A stretch of 64,000 nucleotides of DNA from Artemisia argyi (taxonomy: Eukaryota > Streptophyta > Magnoliopsida > Asterales > Asteraceae). The stretch lies in assembly GCA_030686995.1 (NCBI GenBank), contig CM060708.1, forward strand, positions 184,838,126 through 184,902,125, in the 5' to 3' direction. Below are positions 47,398-60,400 of this stretch, piece by piece. The position numbers and the translations under genes are program-made. The notes beneath the pieces were generated by a model that was not told the origin of the DNA, ran no database searches, and saw nothing but the letters and a program-made list of their open reading frames with translations. Each line of letters begins with the position of its first letter. Position 1 is the stretch's first letter.

Positions 47398-48199
47398 ACC
47401 CCCATATGTACATTAATGTGTAAGTACTCCACGTGTTTTGATCCTCTTAATTCGGGTCATTAGTTAGTTTTAATTATTTAAAAGTTCAAGCGTAGGGATA
47501 AAACTATAAATCCCTTTTGTATGGATGTATATTTTGGATGGTAGGGCAAGAGTGTATGAAAAAAAAGGAAAAAATAAAAAAATAAAAATGAAAAAGAAAA
47601 AAAATTAAAAATAAAAAAAAAATAAAAAGAAAGAAAGAAAATATACGGAATACCATCTCGTCTTTTATCTTTTGTTTGAGTCAAGAAAGTGTCAAGAAAA
47701 ATACAAAAAGAATTAGAAGTTAATGAGTCGAGTCTTGGCTTAGCAACACCACCTTGTACATGTGATTGACTTAGATGATTGACTTGCCATCAGTAAAAGT
47801 TTCCTATATCCAACAAAACCGTGTTGTCCTTACCCTAACACCTAACATTACAACCCTTTAAAAGCCCTCTTTGATAGTTTATCCTTCGTGCTTACGCCAA
47901 AGTGATAGAGGTTTGATCCGCTCGCAAGCCTATGGTAATCCATGTGCTATGACAGGTAGATAGTGTTTTATTTTCCCGTTTCCATTCATGTTATTTAATT
48001 TATACACCGAGAGATGTGAGAATCCAAACACTTATTGTGAGGTGCTAGTATGTAATTTTCGTGCTTATTATGACTATGGTGGAACGAATGTGTGTTGTAA
48101 TTACTTTTATACCAATGTTAAATGACCCGTAACTTGTAGATTGATTAGGATAAAAGCACATTTGCTTGAGGACAAGCAAATTCCAAGTGTAGGAATATT
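47398..48199 (+). mobile_element. Athila 3' region, continued, to the polypurine-like site
   Basis: Non-coding. It includes an A/G-rich low-complexity patch (47560-47645) and ends with 'ttgaggacaagcaaattcc' then 'aagtgtaggaatatt', the typical sequence just before an Athila/Tat 3' LTR. Confidence 0.65.
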
Positions 48200-48865
48200 T
48201 GATAAGGATTTATTTAGTACCTTTTTAAGGGGTCATTTAGTCCCAAAAGTCATATGAATATGATCAAATATTGCCCCAAATCATTTCTTTTTGCATTTTA
48301 GGTACTTGGGACGAGAAATATGAAAACCGGCGCGTTTTGGACCAAATTGGAAAAAGAAACGAAGAAAATCAACCAAGTTACGAATCTATCAGACATGGGA
48401 CTCTGACGGCATTACAATCTACAACCTGACACCGTCACTTGTATTTGAAGACCAAGATTCAGTGAAAAGTTAACAAGCGGTGGCTCAGATGAATTATAAA
48501 GAGACGACATCACAAGTCCTGATGGCGTCAGAAGACATAGAGCGACGCCGTCACAACATCGATTTATCAAGGACAAAACCCTAAATGGCGGCGGGCTGAT
48601 GGCGTCACAATTTGCAAGTAACGCCGTCACAAGTGTATTCCTATATATATTTTTCTTATTTTTCTCATTCATTGTAACATCTTAAAGTAAGACTTGGGAA
48701 TGTGAAACCTTAGACGAATTTACAGCTTTTGTAAGGCTTTCTTACAGCCTTTTAATCCATGTTTTATTGAAGATAAGTAATTCATTCTTAATCATTCAAT
48801 ATGTCTATGTGTTGTTTGATTGTATGATTTTCTTTTCTTCACTTTAACATGTTAGGCTAGATTTA
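48200..48865 (+). mobile_element. truncated Athila-type 3' LTR
   Basis: TGATAAGG at 48200 opens about 665 bases similar to the solo LTR at 42161, including decayed TGACGCCGTCA palindromes (TG/CA changes at CpG). Similarity stops after 'aacatgttaggctagat' at about 48862, where minus-strand copia sequence begins. Confidence 0.8.
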
Positions 48866-49939
48866 TTTTTACATTATTTTAACTCCTTGACAATTTTAAC
48901 AAGTGATGGTTTTCTTTACTTTCATTTGTGATGACCATTATTTCAAAGACGCTTAGTTTTTTAAACAAATATTTTAGATTTTTATAAGAGGTTTCATGAA
49001 TTTAATTTGTTTTGACTTGGTTTTTGAAGACTCACACGAATCATAACCTAAGCCCGTTTTATCTCCGAATGTCTTTTGACTATTTAGCACTTTCAAGTCT
49101 AGACATTTTATCTTCCAAAATGATTTCTTTTTCAAAGCTACTTTCATATGACTTTAAAGATTCATTTTCTAAAATTGATTTTCAAGTTAAGTTGCATAGA
49201 TGTTTAAGTTCAATTTTTAATTTTGAAAACTTTAGAATAAATGGATCATAACAAAAATGTTCAATTTTAGATTGTACCACATTTGAAGTTTCAACCATTT
49301 GACATATTTCGTATTTGGAGCTCATGTTGTCTTCTTCATCCGTATCACTCTAAGATTCTTTAATGTGTTCTCTTCGTAGGTTACTCATATAGTCCTTGTC
49401 GGCATTACCTTCATTGAAAACACTTGAACTAGTAGCATGTGTATTTAATCTAACTAAATATCTATCTACTCATTCGTCTTCACAAGTGAAGAATAGTTCA
49501 TGTGTATTTTCAAGGTTAATATCATCATCTTTGGCTTGACATTTTCCTAGATGAAAGTTTAAAAGATTTTTTCATATGTCATTTGCCGTTTGAAAAAAAA
49601 AATATTATTTCATATTCAACTCTCAGCAAAGTTTTATAAATCATTATTTTGGCTTCAATATTTTTACAAAATTTTCTTTTGAAGTACTCACTTTTATTTT
49701 CAAAATTTGTTTCCGTTTGTTGAAAATCACCAATTGAAATGACATGCAAAAAATCTTGATCTATTGAGTTCACATAACTTTCAAATCTATTTTTCCATTC
49801 AATAAAATTATTATTGTCAAAAAATGGTGGTTTGTTTAAAGAACGCCCTTCTAGATATCTTTCAGACTTCATAGATCGATTCAAGTTATAAAGTACAGTA
49901 TACTTTAAATCTCTTGAGTGACGTAGCTCTAATACCAAT
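48866..49939 (-). pseudogene. copia gag remnant (SIRE-like), minus strand
   Basis: Minus-strand frame from 49938 to 49579 encodes a DUF4219/UBN2-type copia gag start (SLNKPPFFDNNNFIEWKNRF, ESYVNSIDQDFLHVI). A frameshift and several stops follow, with recognisable but broken gag text to about 49010 (KEEDE-type acidic stretches, MSSKYEICQMVETS). The primer-binding site lies at its start (49921-49939). Everything downstream of gag (protease to RNase H) is missing. Confidence 0.75.
49921..49939 (-). promoter_or_regulatory. copia primer-binding site
   Basis: ATTGGTATTAGAGCTACGT on the minus strand directly after the LTR end; matches the initiator tRNA-Met type site TGGTATCAGAGC with one change. 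Confidence 0.8.
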
Positions 49940-51384
49940 TGTAGAAACTAGAAGGGGGGGGGGGGGGTTAAATAGTTTCATCATTTATAATTACTTTAAA
50001 AACCTCTTACCTCTTTTATGTTCTTTTTACAAAATTGTTAGATTTGATTATTATGAGATATCTATGAATATTATGATTGCAAGTAAAGTAAATAAAGAAG
50101 TAAGGAAATAACATAACCAACCAAGGTGCCGGGATTTATAGTGGTTCAGAACGAAGCTCACTATTCGTCCTACTCCACTCCCTGAGTACCACACTCGAGA
50201 GTTCACAATCACTATATCAACACACTCCCTTCAGGCGGAGCAAACCGTACACAAGCTTACACCAAGTTTAACGACACTAAGTGGAATGTCGAGTCCTAAT
50301 CCTAGCTAGAACCAATCTACACCAAAGGCCCACGTGGCCACACGAACAAGCATTCTTGTCCACTTAGTTCGACATACGATCCAAGCCTTCACACAGGCGA
50401 TCATCCTATCCAATTCTTCACGTGAACGAGTACTCCGGTTCACTTGAATCTCCACCCGATTTAAGCCTTCACACACGGACTTCACTAAGTCCTAATCTTT
50501 ACGCTAGAACTACACTAAGTCCTAGTATTCACACAATGACACATGAACTTACAACAAGTCCTAATCTAGTTACAACACTTCTCGGACTTACACCTTTGTC
50601 CGAATATACCCTAACATACGTAATCACGACTCATACACAAGTCGGATATACAATTTTACAATAAATACAAATGAGAGAGTTGGAGGAAGAAGAGAATCGT
50701 AACACTTGTTACGTTTGTGTGTGGACTCAATAACACTTTGATTCTTGACGACTTAGAGTGTTCTTCTCTTGCACTTTGATTTAGAGGATGAGAGAATCAC
50801 TTATAAACACATATCGACATGTTATAGTGATCAAAGAGGAAGAAAGAAAGAACATAGAGTTTTTGTACAAAGAGGGTTATTTTTCTGAAAGAAACAGTGT
50901 AGTATTTATAGGCGCAAGGAGGAGCGGGGGACGGTTCCTTATATATGGACGGTCCGTTATCTTTAAGGGACCGTCCCGACAAATGCTCCTATTTTTGTCC
51001 TGACGTGGTGAAAGTTTATCTTGTGAAAAATCCTGTCGGGTGTAGGCGGGAAAAATGACTGTTATAATATTTGAATTTCAAATTTATTTATTTTTAATAA
51101 AATATTTCTTTTTAATTACAAAAATACTTTTGTAAAAATGTTTTGTCACATAAAAATGTGAAGTTTTGAGAAAATAAATTCTTTGATCACTTTATTAGTG
51201 TCGGTATGATGTTTGTTCATACATGAAGTGACGTTTTAGTAGATACGTTGTCGAAACGAGTTTTTTCGATTAAAAACTTATTAAACGTAACTTAACGTAT
51301 CATTTTTTTTATATATTTTGTGATTATCAAAACGTATAGAGCCGAATAATGCAAATAACGCTTTTGACATTATTTGTATTAATA
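49940..51384 (-). mobile_element. 5' LTR of the minus-strand copia element
   Basis: On the minus strand it ends CCCCTTCTAGTTTCTACA at 49940, next to the primer-binding site. The start near 51384 (TATTAATACAAATAATGTC) parallels TGTTGATATAAATAATGCG of the related LTRs, with the first bases changed. It has a TATA box (minus, 50903-50910) and a GC-rich hairpin upstream (about 50922-50990). It has a variable G run (14 G near 49956). Confidence 0.8.
50903..50910 (-). promoter_or_regulatory. LTR core promoter TATA box
   Basis: TATAAATA on the minus strand in the same context as at 46298 and 8348. Confidence 0.6.
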
Positions 51385-51394
51385 GGGTAGTTAA

Positions 51395-52200
51395 AAGCCA
51401 AAACCCAAAAGAAAATGTTTACAGACGCCTGGCGTGTCGCTGGCGCTCCGAAACGCCTGCAACGCACCGACCTTGGTAAACTTTTTCCCATCTTGGTTCA
51501 TGGCCTATAAATACCACACCTTGGCTCTTGTATTCCTCACCCCTTGGCATTATTCTTTCTCTCTTACTTCTCTTCTCTAAATCCTCTAATTCTATCTAGT
51601 ATTCTTGATCTTTCTCACTAACATAATTTGAAAGAACACATCTCCTTGCAAGGGAAGAATCACAAAAACCTAATCCACTCTTGTGATTATGTCAAGGGTC
51701 TTCTTCTCTATACCCTTTCTATTACAATCGAGTTTCTAGGTTAGGTTAGGACTTGATTAAAACAATCAAACATTAATTAATTCGCCATGGTTTTATGGGA
51801 AGTCTTGTGTTGAGGTGACCAAGCCTAGATCATTGGGGATCTAGTTGGGGTTTGATACTTCCAGCGGGAAGTCTTTTTGGTCTTTGTGGTTAAGTCAAAT
51901 CACGAGTCCTTGCGGGTGGTTTCCGAGGGCGAAATACCGTTGGGGAGTAGCTCTTCTTAGTGAGCGCCGATCTTTGTGCATATCGGTGGAGCGAAGTTGT
52001 TACGGTTTGTAGTCCATCGAAAGGGTTATACTTAGTGAATAGTATGGTGTCGTAGATTCGCAACTGGACGTATAGATGGTATAAACCCCCCCTCACGAAC
52101 CAATATATATCATGGTGTCTCTTTACTCGCTTTATATACTTGTGTTGTGATTGTGATCGTGGTTGTTGTTGTATAAACCACATATTGTTCTTTGAGGCTT
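51395..52200 (+). mobile_element. plus-strand LTR fragment, diverged copia-like
   Basis: GC-rich CGCCTGGCG/GGCGCTCCG repeats (51425-51475) precede TATAAATA (51506-51513) and a CT-rich start region ('cttgtattcctcacccctt'). The arrangement matches the SIRE-like LTRs. Downstream it reads like U5 sequence. No clear LTR end, primer-binding site or coding part is visible. Confidence 0.5.
51506..51513 (+). promoter_or_regulatory. LTR core promoter TATA box
   Basis: TATAAATA 30 bases downstream of the GC-rich repeats of the fragment at 51395-52200. Confidence 0.5.
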
Positions 52201-52859
52201 GAAAGTTTTTAAACATCTAACAAGCCGAAAAGACTTTATTCCCCCTCCCTCTACGATTCTATACTCTCTCTTTCTTTACTTCGTCTTTATTTATTTTACT
52301 TTCATTTTCTTATTATCTTTTTTTAGAGAGAGTAAAGAGAGAAAGAAGTTGGAGGAAAAAGTGAGCAGCGGAGATCCGGATCAAATGAATGGTGGAGATT
52401 ACTCTTTAAACTTTTTATTATTTAACCACTTTTTGTTTGATCACCCTCCTTTCATGCAAAAATGTTTTAGATGCTTACCATGTTGGTCTTGATTATTACC
52501 AAAGTGACTCCCTTTTTTTTTATGCAAGATTGCATTTGGATTTATTCCCAGTAGGGAAGATTTCTTCTAGATTGTAAAAAATGAATAAATCATTCTATGA
52601 AAACTTGACGAGTATTTGTGTATAGCAACAGAATTTTATAGCGAAAGATAGTTGTAGTGATAAAAAAAGTTTATGGGTTATAAACGAAAAATAATAAAAG
52701 TTTAAGAATTTGAGGATTAAACACGATTTAAATTTAATGAAAATAATATGGGTTTGGGTTATAAACGAAAATAATAATAAAAGTTTATGGTTTCCATATA
52801 TTGTTTTCGTTATTTCTCACTTTAAAAAATATGGGTTTTTCCTTTATATATAGTATAGA
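52201..52859. other. no recognised feature
   Basis: Pyrimidine-rich then AT-rich sequence. 'ggttataaacgaaaataataa' occurs twice in tandem (about 52675 and 52757), a short direct repeat; nothing else is supported. Confidence 0.5.
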
Positions 52860-53074
52860 TTAAAGTAAGGGTAAAAACCATACAATAGCCACGTACTTTC
52901 CAAAATTGTCCGTCTAGAACCACTTACTTTTTTATTACCTTACTTCACCAACGAACTATCAAATTCTGTTCCGACTTCACCAATATAACCTTGAAATGAC
53001 AATTTTACCCTTATCTTCTTTACTCTCACTTGCATCGTTAGTCCTTAATACTAACGTACGTTAGTCCTTTTGCA

Positions 53075-53215
53075 CCTTTTTGTTCGTTTTTTCACGTTTT
53101 TGACCGGTTTTGCACATTTTCATACGTTTTTGCACTTTTCATCTGGTTTTACACGTTTTCATCCGTGTTTACACGTTTTGGTCCGTTTTTGCACGTTTTC
53201 TTTCGTTTTTCCACT
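53075..53215. repeat. 10-bp phased T-tract repeats in the foldback arm
   Basis: Successive decamers such as GTTTTTGACC, GGTTTTGCAC, ATTTTCATAC, GTTTTTGCAC, with the complement at 53930-54100. Same period and words as the arms at 6640-7640. Confidence 0.85.
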
Positions 53216-53219
53216 TTTA

Positions 53220-53930
53220 TAAAAAAAAATCGAATACAATTTTTTTTCGAATAATTTTTTTTAAATATTTGAGTAAAATATTTTCGAAAAAAAATATTTT
53301 TTCTAAAATATTTCCGAAAAAAAAATATTTTTTAGAAAAAAATATTTTTTTTAGAAAATTTTTTAGAAAAATATTTTTCTAAAATATTTTCGAAAAAAAT
53401 TATTTTTTCTAAAAAATATTATTTTTCGGAAATATTTTAGAAAAAATATTTTTTTTTCGAAAATATATTTTTTTTTTCGAAAATTTTTTAGAAAAATATT
53501 TTTTTTCTAAAATATTTTTTAGAAAAAAAATAAAAAATTTTTAGAAAAATATTTGAATAAAAAAAATATTTTTTCGAATTTTTTAAAAAAAAAATATTTG
53601 AATAAAAAATTTTAGAAAAAAAAATATTTTTTCTAAAAAATATTTTTTTTTGAAAATTTTTTAGAAAAATATTTTTTTTCTAAAATTTTTTTAGAAAAAA
53701 AATAAAAAAATTTTAGAAAAATATTTGAATAAAAAAAATTTTTTTTCAAAATTTTTTAAAAAAAAATATTTGAATAAAAAATTTTAGAAAAAAAAAATAT
53801 TTTCGAAAAAAAATATTTTTTAGAAAAAATATTTTTTTTCGAAAATTTTTTAGAAAAATATTTTTTTTTCTAAATTTTTTTTAGAAAAAAAATAAAAATT
53901 TTTTAGAAAAATATTTAAATAAAAAACGTG
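53220..53930. repeat. alternating A/T-tract core of the foldback element
   Basis: Repeated GAAAAATATTTTTT and TTTTCGAAAAAA words, almost devoid of G and C, self-complementary at many registers. ORFs crossing it (for example 53110-53382) are Lys/Phe/Ile low complexity. Confidence 0.9.
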
Positions 53931-54311
53931 TAAAACAGACGTAAACGTGTAAAAATAGACAAAAATGTGTAAAACCATGTAAAAACGGACCAAAACGTGT
54001 AAACACGGATGAAAACGTGTACAACCAAATGAAAAGTGCAAAAACGTATGAAAATGTGCAAAACCGGTAAAAAACGTGAAAAAACGAACAAAAAGGTGCA
54101 AAAGGACTAACGTACGTTAGTATTAAGGACTAACGATGCAAGTGAGAGTAAAGAAGATAAGGGTAAAATTGTCATTTCAAGGTTATATTGGTGAAGTCGG
54201 AACAGAATTTGATAGTTCGTTGGTGAAGTAAGGTAATAAAAAAGTAAGTGGTTCTAGACGGACAATTTTGGAAAGTACGTGGCTATTGTATGGTTTTTAC
54301 CCTTAAAGTAA

Positions 54312-55970
54312 TATGTTTAAATAAAGTATAAGCAAACATTTGTGATATTTTATATAAATATGCGAGGTTTCATAAAATGGTGCAAAAGTTTCATGCAAAA
54401 ACATTTTTTTGATCATTATGCAATTTTTAGGGATTTAAATACATACCTTAAGCGATTATTGGCAAAGGATAACTTAAATCTAATACTTGTTTACTTGAAT
54501 TTTTACTTAACACGTTATTATATTTGGGGTACATTGCAAATTTAGTCCCTAAAGTAACACGAATGCTCAAGGATCACACCGAGAGAATATTTGTTGCAAA
54601 ACAGCCAGTACTGTTTACATTTTTTTGCAAAAACAACCACCGAGAGCTAATTTTTGCTAACGCTCACTATTTATCTCGTTAGTTAAGGTGGAATACATAT
54701 GAAATGATTAATATACCCTTTCATCTTCAGATACAATCCTCATTGTCTCTGCCGCCTAACTCGTTAACACACTATTCACAAACCCCAAGTTAGCAGGCAA
54801 AACAAATTACTCACAATCTCATTCTACTTTACTCGTTGACTTATAGCTCCGGTTATATTACATCGATCATCCTGCCTCTGCACAATACGGTAAGAACATT
54901 GTGCATTTTCCTGTTTACTTAAATATTGTTCTTGGTTTTTAAAGAAGGTACATTTGTTGTTAATGTTATGGGTTTATAATTGTAGGTGGTCTTATGGGAA
55001 ATGTGAAAGATAATCGCTAGCAACAACTATATTGCATTAGAAAGGGATACAAAGTCACTTCCTACGATTGAAAGAGAGGCAATCCCAGTTCTATACTAGT
55101 TGTCAATTGATATTTATCTTTCTGTAAGTACTCGTCTTTAGAAGAGATGGCGATCAACAGAGAATTTTTACTCATGTCCAGTGAGTACTATTTGTCTCTT
55201 TTTTGCTCACAATAGCAAAAATGAGAAAGGAACCAAGTACTAACAGAATCAAAGATGTCTAACAAATCTGTTCACATTACAAAGTCAATATTGCGTGATA
55301 TATTGTTTCAAAATTGTGCCCATCAGCATTATGTTGTTTGCTAGTTCATCTGTCCAGCACCATACCTTATTAAATGTCTATATAACTTAAAAATTGATGC
55401 TTAAAAAGTCTTCTGTTGCATTAAAAGACTTATAATTCAATTGCATCTTAGAGCTACAGATACAACAACTATCGGTACTAGGTATTGATCAAAATTTCAA
55501 TTTATTGAAGCAGGTGATGCTTAAGCGTATAAAGAGGATTTTCAAATTTTCCAAAACTATACACATGTAATAGGTGCCATTTAAGGCTATATGTTGCCTT
55601 GGTTTTTCAAGTTTGGTGTTCAGTCATCTTTCTTGGATATAGGTCTTGTAATCAACTAGAGCAAATCATTCAATTATAGCATATCTTTGTATCCATATTT
55701 TTCGTCATCTTTTAGTAAACTTTAACAATAGTTATGACTACTGAGGTTCGGGGAAAATAGTTTACTGAATTCGGAATGAATTCAGATCGTCATGATGTAG
55801 AATAAAGATTCTCATCATTAATATCATATGAAATGATAGGGGGAGTAATTTAAGGGGTTTAGGGTTTCTAGGAAGTGGAAGGAAATGAAGTACGAGAAAA
55901 GTTGTTATACACGACATATAATGTCATGAAACAACGAGGGATGAATTACAATATTGTTGTGATACTGCTT
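54312..55970. other. no recognised feature
   Basis: AT-rich non-coding sequence. Parts near 54880-55200 have splice-like GT/AG boundaries and a transcript-like feel, but no conserved coding segment was found. Confidence 0.4.
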
Positions 55971-55979
55971 ATTATTTAG

Positions 55980-56780
55980 GGGGTACTTATTTTGCTTTGT
56001 TTGTGATACTGATTGAGAGTTGCTTTGTGATACTGCTTTGTTGGATTTGTGATTGGGAGTTGCTTTGTGATTGAGATTGCTTTGTGGTGAGGCTCAATAT
56101 ATCACGAGCCTTGTTTATAATGGAGCAAAGCTGTTTGAGAATATTTACTATTGTCTTGTGAGAACTTGCAGTTTGAGAATCTTTACTTTTGCCTTGTGAG
56201 AACTTTGTTGTACCTGACAGTCTGAGCTTGTGGAATCTGAGCTTGTGAACCTTGTGTAACATATGTATTTTTTGGAATGTGAGCTTGTGAGACTTGTGAA
56301 ACATGTGTATTGTGTTTCACTTGTGTAAAGTGTGGAATCTGCACTTGGTGTAACTTGGGTGCAATATGTGCACTTGGTGCAATCTGTTTCACTTGTGTAA
56401 CTTGGGTGCAATCTGTGCACTTGGATGCAATATGCTTGTGTGCAATTTGCACTTGGACAAAAAAATGCTTGTGTGCAATCTGCACTTGGACAAATGGTTT
56501 TCTAAAAACTGAAAGGATGGCAAAGTGATATTTTTATCACTTTTCAACCTTCATATCCGAGCCTAACATATTTGTGAGTTAATTATTTTCAGACTATAAG
56601 GTGATGACGATTACGTGTTAATCTGAGCCTGCTTTGCTTGTGTGCAATCTGCACTTGGATAAAAAAAAAAGTGTCTTTTGTGTGCAAAATGCACTTGGAC
56701 AAAAAACTTGGACAAAAAAGTGCAATCTACACTTGGATAAAAAACTTTGACAAAAAACTTGGACAAAAAAAAAAAAAACA
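55980..56780. repeat. degenerate quasi-tandem repeats (CTTGTGTGCAATCTGCACTT family)
   Basis: The first half repeats 'gagttgctttgtgatactg' words; the second repeats 'gtgcaatctgcacttggac' and 'aacttggacaaaaaa' at irregular spacing. GTGCA-TGCAC parts are self-complementary. Cys/Thr-rich open frames on both strands (56148-56528) arise from the repeat. Confidence 0.75.
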
Positions 56781-57478
56781 ACAAAAGACAAAAACTGAAA
56801 AAAAAAGTACAAAAGCTGAAAAAAGTACCCTCCCACTAGGGAGGGTTTGGCAGTCCTGCAGCCCTATCACCCATAGACCCCGTTCTTATAACACCTCCCA
56901 AATAAAATTAAAATGCAGTCTTTGACCATCTTTTGGTGCACAAAAACGAAGGAAATTACAAAAAACGTGTAGCTAGTGTCCCAATTGTTTACTACAATAT
57001 ACCATCATAGTGAGTGTAGATTCAAATCACACTTGGCTTTAACCACACCCAATGATAGTGATGTAGTGAGGACCTAATGTCTAGTATAACCCTCGTCGGA
57101 TGATAAAAGAGTAACCCCTTTATATCCATTTGGTATGACTCGTGCATCATAATGTTGATAATAAAAAAGCAATCATCTAGTGATTCTACGAAATTACAAT
57201 AAGAACTTTTACTGTGAAAATAAAAAATTAAAAAAAATAATAAAAAATCATTGAGTAACAAATGTATCACATCTCACATCACTTCTAGCCATATCATTAA
57301 TCATTAACGATATCGCAAACAAATCAAAAGGTGGTGATATCACACGACAGTTCCATTATAAATAGTGGATTGTGTTGGCCCACGTAGTTTGAGCAAATGA
57401 CAATATATTCCAACTAATAATAAGAATAATAAAAACATCACTCAAAACCACAACAACACCATTTGTACATTTCAGCCT
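56781..57478. other. unassigned, with a short perfect hairpin
   Basis: CCCTCC-CACTA-GGAGGG-like hairpin at about 56828-56846, followed by 'ggcagtcctgcagcc' (also partly self-complementary). A TATAAATA-like motif occurs at about 57357. No ORF or known element. Confidence 0.4.
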
Positions 57479-60400
57479 GTATAAATTTTCATTAGAAATG
57501 AATCAAAAGATTTACAGAGAAATAGCTCTCGGTAAAACTATTCCGGTTGAGCGACAAATGCAACACTCCTATTAGAATGCCTAGTGGCAGCTAGCTTTGC
57601 TTAGTTAGTTCCTACGAGAGGGGATCCTATCAACCGTAATGCTAAGTATTACTTTATGTGTTTGTTTAGAATCCTACTTATTGATTGATTTAAAATCAAA
57701 TTATATATAGTATAGTATTACTCAAGAAATCCGCAAGAAATACGGATAACCCGAGGTCGTAGTCCGTGTGAAGGGTGAATGGAATTTCAAATTCCCGGTT
57801 TGTGAAACATGACGTGAAAGTGGGAAAAAGTGATATGAATGAGATTTCACTAATGAATATGAAAATGAAGTAAAATTAATCACTTAAGCATGTAATTCAA
57901 GTAAACAAACTTAAAACGCAACTTAGAATTAAAAACGTAAGCTTAAACGCGAAATAAACGTAAACGCGCGAAACAAAAAGTGAATTTTAAGCTATACTAA
58001 TTCTACGGGCTTGAAAATAATTTTCCTGAGTTAAAAATGATAAAAGAAAATTTTTAGAAAAAGAAAAATATTTTTTTGACTTTTTATTTATTTTTTATGA
58101 ATTAAAAACTAATTTACCTAATTAAAAATTAAAAAAAAATGGAAATTAAGTGAGGAAAATGCAAAATAAATTTTGAAAATTCTAAAATAACTAAAAACTA
58201 TTTTTAAAACTGAAAATCTATTTTTTTTTGGCTTTTTGTGATATTTTTATGAATTAAAAACTATTTAAACTAATTAAAAATTCAAATTAAATTGAAAATA
58301 AACGGGAAAAATACAAAATTAATTTCTAAAAATCTGAAATAAATAAAAACTAATTTCTAAAATATTTTTGGATTTTTTTAGGCTTTTTCTGATTTTTTTT
58401 TTGGGATTTTTGGTAATTAAAAAGTATTAAAAATGGATTAAAAACTAAAATTAAATAAGAAAAATAGCAAATGAACTCAGAAAAATATAAAAAATTCAAG
58501 AAAAATCTAAAATATTATTTGGAAACTAGGAAAAATATAAAAATTGAAAAATAAGCTATGGAACTGCTTAATGGCTTAAAACAGCTTAATAGAAATGCTT
58601 ATTTATAAGCACTCTTTGACCAAAACTACTAAAACTTTGACCAAATGCTTTTTAGACTCAAAGAAGCTTAAATAAGTTGAGATAAGACCAAGAGAAACTC
58701 AGAAACACATATAATGGCTCAAACAGTTCAAATAAGCACTATAGGAATAAGCAGTAAGCAAGCAAGCAAAGCAATAAGCCAAAACTCAATGAGATAAGCA
58801 ACTAGGGGCACAATGGAACTTATATCAACAACAAATCTCAGAATCGTAACTCTAAATCACAAATGCAGGCCTGAAACTTGAAATCAGACCTGGTCTTGAA
58901 CCACTCAATAAGACAAAGCAATTAAGCAATGCTAATAAGCTGAGAATTGAAAACTTATGGGGGCAAAAGTTCACTTGACCTACTAAGATGCAAAAAATAC
59001 CAACAAAATAGATTCCAAATCCAATTCACTAAACTAAATGTTGCCTAGAAGTCTGTCCATGAGCTGATGCACAGGGCATCAATGGGTCCAAACAGACAAC
59101 TTATGATCAAATTTCCAATAAGAAAATGATTTCCAAACTTAAATTTTCTTTTTGAAATTGTTTTACTGACTGCTAATCTCTACAAAACAGCAAACAAAAT
59201 GTATTTCCAACCAAAAGTGAACCCTAAAAGGGCTCCCAAAAATCTGTCCAAAAACTGAGTTCAATTTGTTTGACTTTTTGAATTGACAGAAATTTTGACT
59301 CAAATGAATTTTGATTGCTAAAATTTAAATGAAAATGTGATATTACTCTAATTTATGAATGAAATAAGCTAAGACTACTACTTATGCAACTATATTTAAG
59401 ACTATGCAACCTAATATCTTAACTCACTATCTATTTAAAAGCCAATTTGACTTTTTATATAATAATCATGCTAACTTATGCAAGTCTAAGCCTAATTATA
59501 ACCTAAGTGAGATGTTTAAGCCAAATATACCCTCTGAAACAACAACAAGACCAGCAAACCTCACTATTCCAAACACCCTATATGTAACTGTCTAAACTAA
59601 TTACTCACTCAAATCTATACCACAGCTATCAAATCCTCAATCTATAACCCAATACTGATCCAACAATCTCAATGGAACAGAGAAACACAAGTAACAAACA
59701 CTAATACCCACAAATCACAGATCCAATATGATGACAGAAAATGAAGCAGAAGTGCTAAATAAGTATGCAACTATGATGAAATGACAAAATAAGCAACTAT
59801 AGAATAATATAATTATGCAACAACTACTGAGAAACAGAATTAAGCAACCAGCAACAGATCTACACTACTTTTACTAAGATTATGCAATAATAAAATTTAA
59901 AATGGAAAACTTACAAAGCAAAATCCCCCTCAGCTCAATAGATGGGGTTCACTAAGCTTGCCTGTCTTTATGACAGGCCAATGGACTCCTTTTGGCTGCC
60001 TTAACTCCTCAAATTAAGCTGAGCTTATTTAAATAAGCTGATATTTGACTTTAATTGACTTTTTTAGAATTTTGAGAATTGACTGACACAATAAGCTCAC
60101 AACAAACTAGATAGTTTATATAAGCTTATGATAACAGAAAAAACTATTTGAAGCTTAATTCAAATGAATAAAAACTATTTTAAAATATTTTTCTTAATTT
60201 TTCTGATTTCTTTTGATTTATCAATATAAGTGAAACAGATATTATAAGAGATATTAAAACAACTACAAACTACTGATTTAATCTAAATAGAAAGTAAATA
60301 ATTGCAACTAAACATAAAAGGAAAATTAAGACTATAAGCTAAAAACTGAATTGTATTAATAATAAGAAATTGAGTACAAATGCTTGAATTTGAATTTACA

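Larger units (their letters stand above)
52869..54302. mobile_element. Mutator-like foldback element, 1434 bp, perfect 9-bp TSD
   Basis: GGGTAAAAACCATACAATAG at 52869 is repeated as its complement ending at 54302, and the pairing continues almost without mismatch for about 300 bases. The 9-base string TTAAAGTAA flanks both sides (52860-52868, 54303-54311), as for Mutator-like elements. The inner arms (about 53075-53215 and 53930-54100) are decamers with one T- or A-tract per 10 bases. The middle 700 bases are alternating long A and T tracts (GAAAAATATTTTTT). No coding capacity. Confidence 0.93.

Noticed and set aside
55987..56528. Cys/Thr-rich ORFs on both strands (72-105 codons)
   Set aside because: Artefacts of the CTTGTGTGCAATCTGCACTT-type repeat.
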